In this document: piece by piece, positions 1 to 7,870 of the stretch
Layout: each line of letters opens with the position of its first letter
Position numbering within the stretch: position 1 is the first letter of the stretch
NCBI GenBank assembly: GCA_904373265.1
Contig: CAJFEE010000025.1
Coordinates: forward strand, 1 to 38,668
From: Candidatus Harrysmithiimonas galli
GTDB lineage: Bacteria > Bacillota > Bacilli > CAJFEE01
Direction of reading: 5' to 3'
Length of the DNA stretch: 38,668 bases
Translations under genes and position numbers: made by a program
The notes under the pieces: generated by a model
Told to the model about the DNA's origin: nothing
The model's database searches: none
Seen by the model: the letters and a program-made list of their open reading frames with translations, nothing else

Positions 1-749
1 TCAAAAGCAACCAAGCCATTCAAATAACGAGTGAACAAGACATCCAGTTTCAGGCTCCCAGTGTACACCTCACCGCAAAAGAAGAAATTTCACTTGAAGT
101 AAAAGGCAGCAGTCTCATTTTAGATAATGAAACCCATTTTAAAAGCAGTAAAGTTTCTGAATTGGGTATACCTGTACCAGTAGTGTATCAAGAACGTGTG
201 ATTCCTAAATCTTCAGGAGCAGTTCAAGAAATTGAAGAAAATTCACCAGCAGCGACAAAAGTTATATCAGATAAAGAGCGTAAAAAGGAACAGAAAAAAC
301 AAGCAATCGATCAGTTAACCCAGGAAAAGAGAAAACTTGCATTACAGGGAAGTACAAAAACTGCTACTTACCGGAGAGTACAAGGTGGAATCCCACCCAA
401 TGCAAGTCGTAAAAGAATTATCGTTCGAGAGGATGGAAAAGTTCATATTCCAGATAAGGTTGCTAATTTAAATGTAAGTACAAGAGATGATTCACATGCG
501 CAATATTTTTTGAAAATACGTGGAGAAACGGCTGAAATTGTCGAATTTGAGATACCAGAGTGGTTAGATCAATTGATAGCGGATCATGCAATCAAACAAA
601 AAGGCTATAACCAAAATCCGGCCAATGCAGGAGGAACAGCACCGAAAATTGTAGATCCTACAACACCAGGATTATCTTATGAATTACCAGCACCATGGAT
701 TGAATGGATGGAGCAGTATGGAACCAAAGGACGTGTGGTAAAAAATTAA
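1..749 (+). CDS. VgrG/spike-like protein with C-terminal toxin-like domain (5' end outside window)
   Basis: The frame is open from base 3, so this is the last 248 codons of a longer gene. Residues 1-55 have the alternating beta pattern of the needle tail of VgrG/gp5-like spike proteins (segments such as LTAKEEISLEVKGSSLIL). Residues 60-110 are a charged K/E/Q-rich linker. The last ~135 residues form a separate domain beginning TYRRVQGG and ending with APKIVDPTTPG...PWIEWMEQYG. The conserved-looking Tyr-Arg near its start and the following beta/alpha pattern resemble, from memory, ADP-ribosyltransferase-like C-terminal toxins of polymorphic toxin systems (TreTu-like); I could not confirm this. 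A TTG at 162 could be taken as a start, but the open frame upstream argues against it. The next gene is a probable immunity gene. Spike plus toxin architecture is fairly clear; the enzymatic activity is inference. Confidence 0.6.
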   Translation, partial: KSNQAIQITSEQDIQFQAPSVHLTAKEEISLEVKGSSLILDNETHFKSSKVSELGIPVPVVYQERVIPKSSGAVQEIEENSPAATKVISDKERKKEQKKQAIDQLTQEKRKLALQGSTKTATYRRVQGGIPPNASRKRIIVREDGKVHIPDKVANLNVSTRDDSHAQYFLKIRGETAEIVEFEIPEWLDQLIADHAIKQKGYNQNPANAGGTAPKIVDPTTPGLSYELPAPWIEWMEQYGTKGRVVKN

Positions 750-769
750 AGAAAGGACATATGTGAAAC

Positions 770-1261
770 ATGGAGCCAATATATGCAGAAAATATAATTG
801 TAGGCGTTGTTTATGAGAAAATATTTTCATGGTATGTTACGAATAAAGAGATTTGGTTTCTTGACTATAATATTTGGTCAGAAGCTTTTGATGTATGTGA
901 TGAAAATTCAAATTATGATGATTGTATAGAAAGAAAAGGAATCCCGGTTGTAAATTGCACCACCGCAAAGCAGTTTTTAAATAATTTATCTGATTATCAG
1001 ATTACAGCTAATGAATTGAGAAAAAAGCTTCAAGATAAAAGAGCGAAACAAGAAGATTTGGAAGATTATTTGGATTTTAGCCCGAGTTTGTATGTAGATT
1101 TTGATAAAAAAAAACTGTACTCTCTATTTCCAGAACCTGCATCCTTTGAAGACTATGTTCCAACTGGATGGGATGGAGTGTATGCAGATTTTACAAAGTA
1201 CATTCCAGAAAATGAAAAATATTGGATAGATGAAAATCACTGTAATCTACTTCTAAAATAA
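770..1261 (+). CDS. probable immunity protein for the upstream toxin
   Basis: A 163-residue soluble protein starting 20 bases after the toxin stop, with an AAAGAAAGG-type ribosome site. It is acidic and aromatic-rich, with no signal peptide or membrane segment. The C-terminal half contains FSPSLYVDFDKKKLYSLFPEP and then GWDGVYADFTKYIPENEKYW, which looks like a compact globular domain. I do not recognise a named family. Position directly behind a toxin-bearing spike gene, size and acidity are the usual marks of a cognate immunity protein, which would bind the toxin in the cytoplasm of the producer and its siblings. The function is inferred from context only. Confidence 0.6.
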   Translation: MEPIYAENIIVGVVYEKIFSWYVTNKEIWFLDYNIWSEAFDVCDENSNYDDCIERKGIPVVNCTTAKQFLNNLSDYQITANELRKKLQDKRAKQEDLEDYLDFSPSLYVDFDKKKLYSLFPEPASFEDYVPTGWDGVYADFTKYIPENEKYWIDENHCNLLLK

Positions 1262-1272
1262 GGAGGAAAATC

Positions 1273-1482
1273 ATGAGTCAGGAAAATATGTTGGTTATTT
1301 TAAATGAACAATTTGAAAATGCTGATACAAAGGAAAAAGTAGAGGGTATTACAATTATGATTGATGGCAAATTCAAGAAAGTATTAGACATTATGCTCGA
1401 ACAACATGAGGATTGTAATAGTTATGCAGAAATTATACAAAAAATATTGTTTAAAGGAATTGAAGAAATGATGAAAGAATAG
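1273..1482 (+). CDS. small ribbon-helix-helix-like protein
   Basis: A 69-residue protein 11 bases after the preceding gene, with a strong AAGGAGG ribosome site. The middle (GITIMIDGKFKKVLDIMLEQ) is a short strand followed by a helix, and the end (SYAEIIQKILFKGIEEMM) is a second helix. This is the strand-helix-helix arrangement of MetJ/Arc-type DNA-binding proteins and of many small antitoxins. It could be a regulator of the toxin/immunity operon, an antitoxin-like orphan, or a second small immunity factor. The tight spacing makes co-transcription with the immunity gene likely. Confidence 0.5.
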   Translation: MSQENMLVILNEQFENADTKEKVEGITIMIDGKFKKVLDIMLEQHEDCNSYAEIIQKILFKGIEEMMKE

Positions 1483-1682
1483 CTTTTATAGGTAAAGTTG
1501 GATTTAGACATGTAGGCCAAAAGGTATGATATGAAGAGATAACCAAATTTTACAAGAAGGAATTAAAGGATTTTGAAAAAATACAAAATGGAATTTAGAT
1601 TGTATGTAATGGATCTGATTATGATCTCAGTCATAAGTATAGTAAAAGATTAGAATCAATCCTATCTGAATTTCATGAGTAA
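1482..1682 (+). pseudogene. decayed ORF after the toxin/immunity genes
   Basis: One reading frame stays protein-like for about 66 codons but is interrupted by TGA at 1527 and TAG at 1596, ending with TAA at 1680. Readable parts are AFIGKVGFRHVGQKV, then YEEITKFYKKELKDFEKI, then IVCNGSDYDLSHKYSKRL. The frame is kept across both stops, so point mutations rather than indels broke it. It begins within the last codons of the small gene upstream, as an overlapping operon partner would. Family unknown; a former immunity or toxin-associated gene is a guess. Confidence 0.35.
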
Positions 1683-1859
1683 GAGCATGTTATAAAGATG
1701 CAACGTCTAGCATATTTTTGATGACATCCGTTTTGAGAGATACAGTAGATTCTGTGGGAATTGAAAAATCTTTCAAGGATTTCTGATCTACTAAAATATC
1801 TATCAAAAAAACAACTGATGCAAGTTGAATGTACGGGGTTAAGATAAAGGAATTTATGC

Positions 1860-1906
1860 AAAAAAAAACAAACAGGTGTAAAATTTTGTATCTGTTTGTT
1901 TTTTCT
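1860..1906. terminator. bidirectional hairpin terminator
   Basis: AAACAAACAG at 1866-1875 pairs with CTGTTTGTTT at 1892-1901, followed by a T run. On the other strand the upstream A run supplies the T tract. It probably ends the transcript of the toxin/immunity unit. Confidence 0.6.
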
Positions 1907-2030
1907 TTGCATTGGCATTCTGTATTCATTTATGAAGATAAGGGTTTGGCTTTAGGATGCAAAGGTTTTTGAATCGTTATGTCCGTATAATTGGGTGTAC
2001 AAGTTCCCACACAATAAGTGATTGCTTGAA

Positions 2031-2288
2031 ATGAAGCATGACGAAAAAATCCTACAGGTGAATGACAGGATTTTACGGTTTATGTTGTTTGATCAGGAAG
2101 AAAAATTACAACCAAAAGGATTTTCGATGCCAAGATTCTACATTATGCGTTTATAACAGAAGGGGCAAGTGATTTTTCAGAGGAACAATATTGTGGAAAA
2201 TCTCAACGTATTAACAAAAGAAGAGGTCATAAATCAAGGTGTTCGTTTGGTGAATTATGGGATGAATAGGGTAGCGATCGATTGTTAG
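2031..2288 (+). pseudogene. decayed ORF of unknown family
   Basis: Reading from ATG at 2031, 85 codons stay in one frame, broken only by TAA at 2154, and end at TAG 2286. Readable parts are HDEKILQVNDRILRFMLFDQ and, after the stop, VENLNVLTKEEVINQGVRL. The composition is clearly protein-like. There is no good ribosome site. The family is not recognised; its place between the toxin module and hcp suggests an old accessory gene. Confidence 0.4.
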
Positions 2289-2300
2289 GTTGACCAGGAG

Positions 2301-2336
2301 ATGTCAAAAATAGGTAGGATAAATGTCAAAAATAGG
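2301..2336 (+). repeat. 14-bp direct repeat, 22-bp period
   Basis: ATGTCAAAAATAGG occurs at 2301-2314 and again, identical, at 2323-2336. The 22-bp offset is about two helical turns. Purpose unknown: it may be a pair of protein-binding sites or a duplication scar. Confidence 0.6.
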
Positions 2337-2709
2337 CATATTTTGTATTTTTTTGTTTTGTCTCAGCTTTTTTTATAAAAGGAAAGAGCGTAATGTTCAT
2401 ATATTTTTTATGTGATAAGAACATAGGCGCTATTATGGTGAATGAACAATATTGACAGGATGGTTTAGATTAGTATAGATGCTTGAGCTATACTTACCTA
2501 AGTGGTATGGCAGCATTATAAAGAATAATCGACTTTTTATCAATACAGCGGTTTAAATTCCACGAGCAAGTATACTTTGTGGGATTGCTATGTGAAAAAT
2601 ATTGTGGTCTTTCTTACGTTTATTCAAATCGGTTATATGATCATTCAGTGTGTTGTTTTAGCTTAACTTGTGTAAATATCTAATATTGTGTGTATTTGCG
2701 AGAAATAAT
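2337..2709. other. gene-free stretch upstream of hcp
   Basis: AT-rich DNA with no supported ORF, hairpin or RNA. The hcp control region begins at its right end. Confidence 0.5.
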
Positions 2710-2751
2710 GTAACAAATGTTACCGCTTTTGATCTGTAAATCTTTTATGTT
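2710..2751 (+). promoter_or_regulatory. hcp promoter with CRP/FNR-type palindrome
   Basis: GTAAC-AAAT-GTTAC at 2710-2723 is a perfect inverted repeat with a 4-base spacer. A TATGTT -10 candidate lies at 2746-2751. That would put transcription near 2758 and the palindrome centre at -41.5, the classic position of a class II activator of the CRP/FNR superfamily. HcpR-type members of that superfamily are known to control hcp genes in anaerobes; which protein binds here is inference. Confidence 0.5.
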
Positions 2752-2798
2752 GGATGTGGGAATAAAATTTTCACAACAATTTTTGGAGGGATGAAGAT

Positions 2799-4484
2799 AT
2801 GGATCCTATGTTTTGCTTTCAATGTCAAGAAACTGCAGCAGGTACAGGTTGCACGAAATTTGGTGTATGTGGTAAATCTCCTGAGTTGGCAGTATTACAA
2901 GATCTGCTTGTGTATGTAACGAAAGCTTTGGCAGAGGTGACAACACAAGCCCGTAAGGAAGGAAAAACGATTCCAGGCACAACGAGTCATTTAATTGTGG
3001 ATAATTTGTTTGCAACAATTACCAATGCAAATTTTGACTCTGAAATTTTTTATCAGCGCATTGCTGATACGTTAAGATGTAAAAAACTCTTGTTGCAGAC
3101 ACTGCAAAATACAAAGAATTTGTCTTTGGCAGTACAATGGTGTCCAGGCTCTGAAGGACTTTTGGGGTGTTGTGAGAATAAAGAAGCACTCTATAAAGCA
3201 TTTGATCAAAAAGCACAGGCACCAGAAGTTGGTGTACTTGCAACACAAAATGAGGATATTCGCAGTCTGCGCGAACTCATTACATATGGGTTAAAAGGGC
3301 TATCTGCCTATATGAAGCATGCAGCTGCACTTGGCTATGAAGATGAAAAGATTTACACATTTATGCAGGAAGCATTGGCTAAAACAAATGATGATACATT
3401 GACCGTGGAGGATTTGGTCGCTTTAACATTGGAAACTGGAAAGGTTGGTGTTGATGCAATGGCACTTCTTGACAAAGCCAACACCTTAACATATGGGAAT
3501 CCAGAAATCACAACGGTAAATATCGGAGTTGGCAAAAATCCAGGTATCCTTATATCAGGTCATGATTTAAGTGACTTGGAGCAACTTTTAAAACAAACTG
3601 AAGGTACAGGCATTGATGTATATACCCATTCAGAGATGTTGCCTGCACATTACTATCCGGCATTTAAAAAATATCCACATTTTGTTGGCAATTATGGAAA
3701 TGCTTGGTGGAAGCAAAAGGAGGAATTTGAAAGCTTTAATGGCCCCATTTTAATGACAACGAACTGTATTGTTCCGCCTAAAGATAGCTACAAAGCACGC
3801 ATGTTTACAACTGGGGCAGCTGGTTTCCCAGGTTGTATGCATATTTCGGGAGAAAATGGGACAGAAAAAGATTTTACCCCGCTTATTGAATTGGCGAAAA
3901 CTTGTGCTGCACCAACAGAAATTGAACAGGGTGAAATTGTCGGTGGTTTTGCACATCAGCAAGTACTTGCACTGGCAGATCAGGTGATTGAAGCGGTAAA
4001 ATCTGGAGCCATCAAAAAGTTTGTTGTTATGGCAGGCTGTGACGGACGTGCCAAATCAAGAAATTATTATACAGAGTTTGCGCAGGCTCTTCCAAACGAC
4101 AGCGTGATTTTAACAGCTGGTTGTGCAAAATATAAATACAATAAGCTTCCGCTTGGAGATATCGGTGGGATTCCACGTATTTTAGATGCGGGACAATGTA
4201 ATGATTGTTACTCATTGGCAGTTATCGCGTTAAAATTACAAGAAGCTTTTGGATTGGATGATATTAATGATTTGCCAATCGTTTACAATATTGCATGGTA
4301 TGAGCAAAAGGCAGCCATTGTTTTACTTTCTTTACTTTATCTTGGTGTGAAAAATATTCATCTGGGTCCTACTTTACCAGCATTTTTGTCACCAAATGTT
4401 ACAAACGTACTGGTAGAGCATTTCGGAATTGGTGGGATTACTACAGTTGAAAATGATTTGAAACAAATGATAATGGGTGCATAA
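2799..4484 (+). CDS. hcp: hydroxylamine reductase / hybrid cluster protein
   Basis: A 561-residue cytoplasmic iron-sulfur enzyme with GGAGGG at 2785-2790 ahead of the ATG. The N-terminal cluster ligands are Cys6, Cys9, Cys18 and Cys24 (C-x2-C-x8-C-x5-C), the spacing of the strict-anaerobe class that holds a cubane cluster. Hybrid-cluster ligand motifs follow in order: [55 protein letters not shown] and AWYEQKA. Members reduce hydroxylamine in vitro and act as nitric oxide reductases in nitrosative stress. The gene is monocistronic, with its own operator upstream and a strong terminator downstream. Length and motifs are normal, so identification is firm; the in-vivo substrate is taken from family knowledge. 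Confidence 0.97.
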   Translation: MDPMFCFQCQETAAGTGCTKFGVCGKSPELAVLQDLLVYVTKALAEVTTQARKEGKTIPGTTSHLIVDNLFATITNANFDSEIFYQRIADTLRCKKLLLQTLQNTKNLSLAVQWCPGSEGLLGCCENKEALYKAFDQKAQAPEVGVLATQNEDIRSLRELITYGLKGLSAYMKHAAALGYEDEKIYTFMQEALAKTNDDTLTVEDLVALTLETGKVGVDAMALLDKANTLTYGNPEITTVNIGVGKNPGILISGHDLSDLEQLLKQTEGTGIDVYTHSEMLPAHYYPAFKKYPHFVGNYGNAWWKQKEEFESFNGPILMTTNCIVPPKDSYKARMFTTGAAGFPGCMHISGENGTEKDFTPLIELAKTCAAPTEIEQGEIVGGFAHQQVLALADQVIEAVKSGAIKKFVVMAGCDGRAKSRNYYTEFAQALPNDSVILTAGCAKYKYNKLPLGDIGGIPRILDAGQCNDCYSLAVIALKLQEAFGLDDINDLPIVYNIAWYEQKAAIVLLSLLYLGVKNIHLGPTLPAFLSPNVTNVLVEHFGIGGITTVENDLKQMIMGA

Positions 4485-4528
4485 AGATTTCTCAATCAGC
4501 TTAAAATAAAAGAATGCTTAGTAATAAC

Positions 4529-4573
4529 CGAATCTTATTTGCATAAGTGCTGCAAATGAGATTCGATTTTTTT
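4529..4573 (+). terminator. terminator of hcp
   Basis: CGAATCTTATTTGCA at 4529-4543 pairs with TGCAAATGAGATTCG at 4551-4565 with a 7-base loop, followed by T(7) at 4567-4573. A strong intrinsic terminator. Confidence 0.9.
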
Positions 4574-4682
4574 ATAGATTCAGTAGACCGAACTCATTTT
4601 CTCGTCTCTTACAAATAGCTATATCATATGATAGTAAGAAGATACTTCTATGTTCTTGGAATTATGATAGAATAAAATAATA

Positions 4683-4970
4683 AATAAGAATTTTTATTTG
4701 CTGGAATTAGGAAGAGGTGTTTTCTTTGAGTATTTGAGATACAGAATGTTATTCAAGAGATTTGGATTTATACTGATAAGAAGATGGGCAGGCTATGATG
4801 ATGTGAATTGACAAAAATTTTGGCTGGTTTATCATCTGTATAAAGAAGGCAACGCGAGGTTCAGTCCAAGAAATCTGGGATATACTACAGGTTCAGATGA
4901 TGAAACAATGGAATTTTATTTATCCAATAGGCAGCTTGATAAATATTTGCTGGCTTGGTATTGCTCATAG
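4683..4970 (+). pseudogene. decayed ORF of unknown family
   Basis: A frame of about 95 codons is protein-like on both sides of a single TGA at 4809 and ends at TAG 4968. Before the stop it reads RYRMLFKRFGFILIRRWAGY. After it come FWLVYHLYKEGNARFSPRNL and then TTGSDDETMEFYL, NRQLDKYLLAWY. The pattern is that of a real soluble protein broken by one substitution, with the start also unclear. I do not recognise the family. It resembles immunity-type accessory proteins in size and composition, but that is a guess. Confidence 0.4.
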
Positions 4971-5163
4971 AACAAGTAAAAAAGCCCCTGGTCATTTGGA
5001 AAAATATCATAAGTCCCTTCAATTTATAACGAGATATGATAATAGGGATAGCGGAATTTCCTTAGAATGAAATATTACAAATTCTCATTTGTCTATCTAA
5101 TCCACAAAAATCATTGATTTTTCAAGGTTTCACGTCTGTTTCATGTTCAAACCTTATCTGTCT

Positions 5164-5199
5164 GCCCTTGTTTTTGTCTTTACAAGCTAAAACAAGGGC
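5164..5199. terminator. 11-bp perfect inverted repeat at integrase 3' end
   Basis: GCCCTTGTTTT at 5164-5174 pairs with AAAACAAGGGC at 5189-5199. It overlaps the last codons of the broken integrase. It may be its terminator, or part of the element end. Confidence 0.5.
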
Positions 5200-6045
5200 A
5201 ACTTTTTATTTCCCACCGACCTACCTTATCCAGCAGTCTTGCGGAAGTATACTTTGCTTCCCTTGTGAAGAGAGCGTAAATGTTTATTGTGGTACTGACA
5301 TCAGCGTGTCTTGAGAAGTTCCTACACATCTTTTAGTCTTGCGCCGCCTGAAAGCAGATTGATCATGTAGGTGTGGCGGAGTGTGTGAAAATGAAAATCT
5401 CCAAGACTTTTCACTTTTTTCTTTGCCGCCGCCCTACACATAATCCCTACTGTACTTGGTGCTTCATACGCCCCGTCTACTCTAAGGCAAACAAAGGAGA
5501 TTTCCTTGTATCCCCCTCTCTCTGAGATTTCTTCTGTCCTTTGCAGGCTGTAAACCTCGTAATAGGTGCGCTCTTTTTTCCTGCCCTCTTTGTAGTAGTT
5601 CGGGTGGTAAAGTTCCCCGTAACAGAAACAGTTTTTATGCTGTTTGGTTTTCGCTGCCCGCAGGATTGCCGCTAGCGTATTGCAGAAATCCACGGTGCGG
5701 ACTTTGCTCCGCTTTGTCGTTCCCACTTCGGTCTTGTGCCTTGCCCCATTGTAGCACATACTGCGGTGTACCGTGAGTATTGTTCCTCAAGGTTTATATC
5801 CTGCCAAGTCAAGTCGCATACTTCTCCAATACAGAGCCCTGTGTAGTAAGCCATCTGCACGGGCAGCAAGGCAGGATTGTCTTTTGATTTGAGAAACTCC
5901 TTTTGCTTTTGAAACTGCTCATGCGTGATCGTGGGAATACTGGCGGTATATTCCTTGGTGTTTGAGAAAATGTCCGCTTCCTGCTTCGCAAATTCACATA
6001 CTGCATCGGGTTAAAGGTAGTCAGCTTTTTTGGGAAATACCACAA
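5180..6045 (-). pseudogene. tyrosine recombinase (integrase) of an integrative element, frameshifted and 5'-truncated
   Basis: Three frames together give a phage/ICE-type integrase. From its start inward: TTFNPMQYV, then after a frame change KQEADIFSNTKEYTASIPTI and LLPVQMAYYTGLCIGEVCDL (the first catalytic Arg position reads Cys-Ile instead of the usual Arg-Ile). A second shift leads to YNGARHKTEVGTTKRSKVRT and the box HFHTLRHTYMINLLSGGARL. After an in-frame stop and a third shift the nucleophile region reads ADVSTTINIYALFTREAKYT. The amino-terminal arm-binding part is missing, because the gene runs into other element DNA near 6045. The family catalyses excision and integration; this copy is certainly dead. 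Confidence 0.85.
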
Positions 6046-6241
6046 AGTGGAGGAGGTTGTGAAGCAGTATAACGGTGACCTTGCTGTATGGGAGCGACAG
6101 TCAGAGAAGAGAGAAACAAAAGACCACCCAAAAAGAGCAGGTAAAGCTGCCCAAAAGGGAGAACGTATTGAAACGTCTGCGCCAGCTTTAGACGGAGGGC
6201 AGGCAGCGAAATCAGCCGAGACAGAGAAAGAAATCCTTTGA
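6011..6241 (+). pseudogene. element-gene remnant (hydrophilic C-terminal tail)
   Basis: An open frame of 76 codons reads LKVVSFFGKYHKVEEVVKQY, then a Lys/Glu/Ala-rich tail ending ETEKEIL. A GTG at 6047 is the only start-like codon and has GTGGAGGAGG around it rather than before it. Base composition is clearly more GC-rich than the chromosomal genes and matches the adjoining integrase remnant. It probably is the 3' end of a mobile-element gene fused by deletion to the integrase; family unknown. Confidence 0.45.
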
Positions 6242-6248
6242 CAGAGAA

Positions 6249-6281
6249 CCGCCGCTATGGTGTCTATCCATAGAGCGGCGG
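6249..6281 (+). terminator. GC-rich hairpin after element remnant
   Basis: CCGCCGCTATGG at 6249-6260 pairs with CCATAGAGCGGCGG at 6268-6281 with a 2-base bulge and 7-base loop. It immediately follows the remnant's stop codon. There is no long T run, so termination would be inefficient. Confidence 0.5.
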
Positions 6282-6302
6282 TCTACATAGTTTGATCATC
6301 TC

Positions 6303-6466
6303 TTATTTACGGTTTACAAGCGTGATTTTCATATCTTTGGTACTGATGATTGTTTCTTTCTTGCATTTTGGACAGTACAATGGAAAGTTTCTCAATTCTG
6401 TATCTTCCCGTATCATTGTTCGGATTTTATTGCCACAAACAAAAATATCCATTCTGTTTTTTTCAT
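6303..6466 (-). pseudogene. cysteine-rich KTR protein of conjugative elements, frameshifted
   Basis: Starting at the ATG complementary to 6464-6466 the frame reads MKKTEWIF, the usual beginning of this family. Continuing in another frame come CGNKIRTMIREDTELRNFPL and YCPKCKKETII, ending at 6303. The second zinc-ribbon CPxC is intact. The first has been lost through an indel of 1 or 4 bases near 6445, which is why no long ORF exists. Intact members are about 55 residues and occur in Tn916-like and related integrative elements. Here it supports the reading of this region as an element scar. Confidence 0.7.
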
Positions 6467-6491
6467 CTTTTTTAAAACTATTAAAGCAAAA

Positions 6492-7022
6492 TCATCTCTG
6501 TTCGTATATTAGCTCTACAATTCCATTGTAATTTTTTGACCTTATCAAAAACAGTTTTTGCTCTTTTTCAAGTTCTCCAAATAAACGAATTCCTTTTCCT
6601 AAAAGGGTTGGAATAACGGAAATATAATATTTATCAATCAGTTTTTCACGCATTAACTGACTGACGAGATTAGCCCCGCCACAAATCCAAATGTCTTTAC
6701 CATCGTTTGCTTTTAGCTCTTTTAATAACTGCGTAGGATTTTCGTCTGTAAAGCGGATTTTTTCAGTTGACTGATTCTTGTTGTGTGTAATTACATAAGT
6801 AATGAAATTGCTATACACCCATTCTGTCGGAGAAAGTTCTGTTACAACCTGATGATATGTATTCCAGCCCATCAAAATTGTATCAATACCTTTTACAAAC
6901 TCGGAATAAGTATCGACATTTTCATTGTCATTATCTTGCCCGTTTAACCATTTAACACCACCATTACTGTCCGCAATATAGCCGTCAAGACTCATTGCAA
7001 TAAATAAAATAACTTTTCTCAT
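6492..7022 (-). CDS. dihydrofolate reductase family protein (RibD C-terminal-like)
   Basis: 176 residues, starting at the ATG with GGAGG seven bases upstream; an in-frame ATG 30 bases further out lacks such a site. Motifs are MRKVILFIAMSLDGYIADSNGG at the start, DTILMGWNTYHQV in the middle, and IWICGGANLVSQL followed by PTLLGKGIRLFG. This is the NADPH-binding fold shared by DHFR and the RibD reductase domain (YyaP/YwjB-type proteins). These are stand-alone reductases of mostly unknown substrate, often carried as cargo on mobile elements. The start lies 2 bases after the stop of the GNAT gene, so translation is probably coupled. Confidence 0.85.
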   Translation of the reverse strand: MRKVILFIAMSLDGYIADSNGGVKWLNGQDNDNENVDTYSEFVKGIDTILMGWNTYHQVVTELSPTEWVYSNFITYVITHNKNQSTEKIRFTDENPTQLLKELKANDGKDIWICGGANLVSQLMREKLIDKYYISVIPTLLGKGIRLFGELEKEQKLFLIRSKNYNGIVELIYEQR

Positions 7023-7024
7023 CT

Positions 7025-7462
7025 CTATTCCTCCATCTGCTTCGCTTGCCAAATCATGGTATATTCCGTTTCTCCTGCGGCTTCATCAAGTTTTTCTGAC
7101 AGTACCGAAAAACCCTCTCTGAAATAAAACGCAACAGCTCGCTTGTTTTTTTGGTACACATCTAATGACAGAGAGCTATATTTTCGCTTTACATAGTCCA
7201 AAAGCTGTTTTCCTACTCCAAGCGAACGATATTTTTTATCCACAAAAATTCCTGCAATATAATTTTCCACAATACCGATAAAGCCGTGCATTTCTCCGTC
7301 CATTTCGTAGACAAAGATCTCTGCTTGCAAAAGTTGTTTTTCCACTATTGAATAGTTTGATTTCCAATAATCTTTAGGGATAAAAGGGTGTGCATCCTCG
7401 TTTCCATTCAGCCATATTTTCATTACTTGTTTGGTATCTGTTTTTTGAAAATTCCTAATCAT
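7025..7462 (-). CDS. GNAT-family N-acetyltransferase
   Basis: 145 residues from the second of two nearby ATGs: AGGAGG is 8 bases from this one but only 2 from the ATG at 7468. It is a single GNAT domain. The acetyl-CoA pyrophosphate loop is KYRSLGVGKQLLDYV, followed by LSLDVYQKNKRAVAFYFREG, the usual beta5-alpha4 region of YiaC/RimI-like enzymes. The acceptor is unknown. Its stop is 2 bases before the reductase gene and it follows a small membrane protein, so the three leftward genes form a cargo operon inside the element scar. Confidence 0.88.
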   Translation of the reverse strand: MIRNFQKTDTKQVMKIWLNGNEDAHPFIPKDYWKSNYSIVEKQLLQAEIFVYEMDGEMHGFIGIVENYIAGIFVDKKYRSLGVGKQLLDYVKRKYSSLSLDVYQKNKRAVAFYFREGFSVLSEKLDEAAGETEYTMIWQAKQMEE

Positions 7463-7476
7463 GTTCATTTCCTCCT

Positions 7477-7737
7477 CTACTTTGTAGTGTAACGAATGAC
7501 AATGAGGATTGTAAATGCAATCATGCCAACTCCAGAAATAAAAAACCAGACATTAACCTCTATTTTTTCTGCAATAGAAATGCTAAGCAATAATTCCACA
7601 AGTATTGTAATAGACGAAATTAAGGTGAGTACCGAAAATGCCCGCTCCATTTTTTCAAGTGCTACGGTTACCTGTATATAAACAGTCAGGGAAAGAGTAA
7701 ACTTGTGTGAAACCGTATAAAGAGATAAGGCGAACAC
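7477..7737 (-). CDS. small membrane protein, two transmembrane segments
   Basis: 86 residues with AAAGGA nine bases before the ATG. The first ~30 residues (MFALSLYTVSHKFTLSLTVY) may be amphipathic. Two hydrophobic spans follow around residues 37-52 and 63-82 (WFFISGVGMIAFTILIVI). The frame stays open upstream of this ATG for about 17 codons, so it could be a truncated longer gene. It lies 14 bases ahead of the GNAT gene start. Family unknown. Confidence 0.5.
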   Translation of the reverse strand: MFALSLYTVSHKFTLSLTVYIQVTVALEKMERAFSVLTLISSITILVELLLSISIAEKIEVNVWFFISGVGMIAFTILIVIRYTTK

Positions 7738-7870
7738 ATTGAGATAAATCCTTTATTTTCAAGGTTTTCGGAGGATTTTATTAAAACACTGTACCCTCTG
7801 TTAAGAGGTCATAATTTCTTGAAATTCAAATTTCTGTTTGTCAAGTAAGCAAGGGAAAGGAGAGTGATAA

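Noticed and set aside
1690-1929. Leftward ORFs of 79-81 codons overlapping the terminator
   Set aside because: They begin inside the hairpin and T run, lack a ribosome site and match no family.
6292-6531. Rightward 79-codon ORF
   Set aside because: It is the antisense of the broken KTR gene, which has recognisable motifs.
6492-7022. Trimethoprim-resistant DHFR (dfr)
   Set aside because: Motifs match the RibD C-terminal-like reductases, not folate-binding DHFR.
7496-7681. Rightward 61-codon ORF
   Set aside because: Antisense of the two-TM membrane protein, with no ribosome site.
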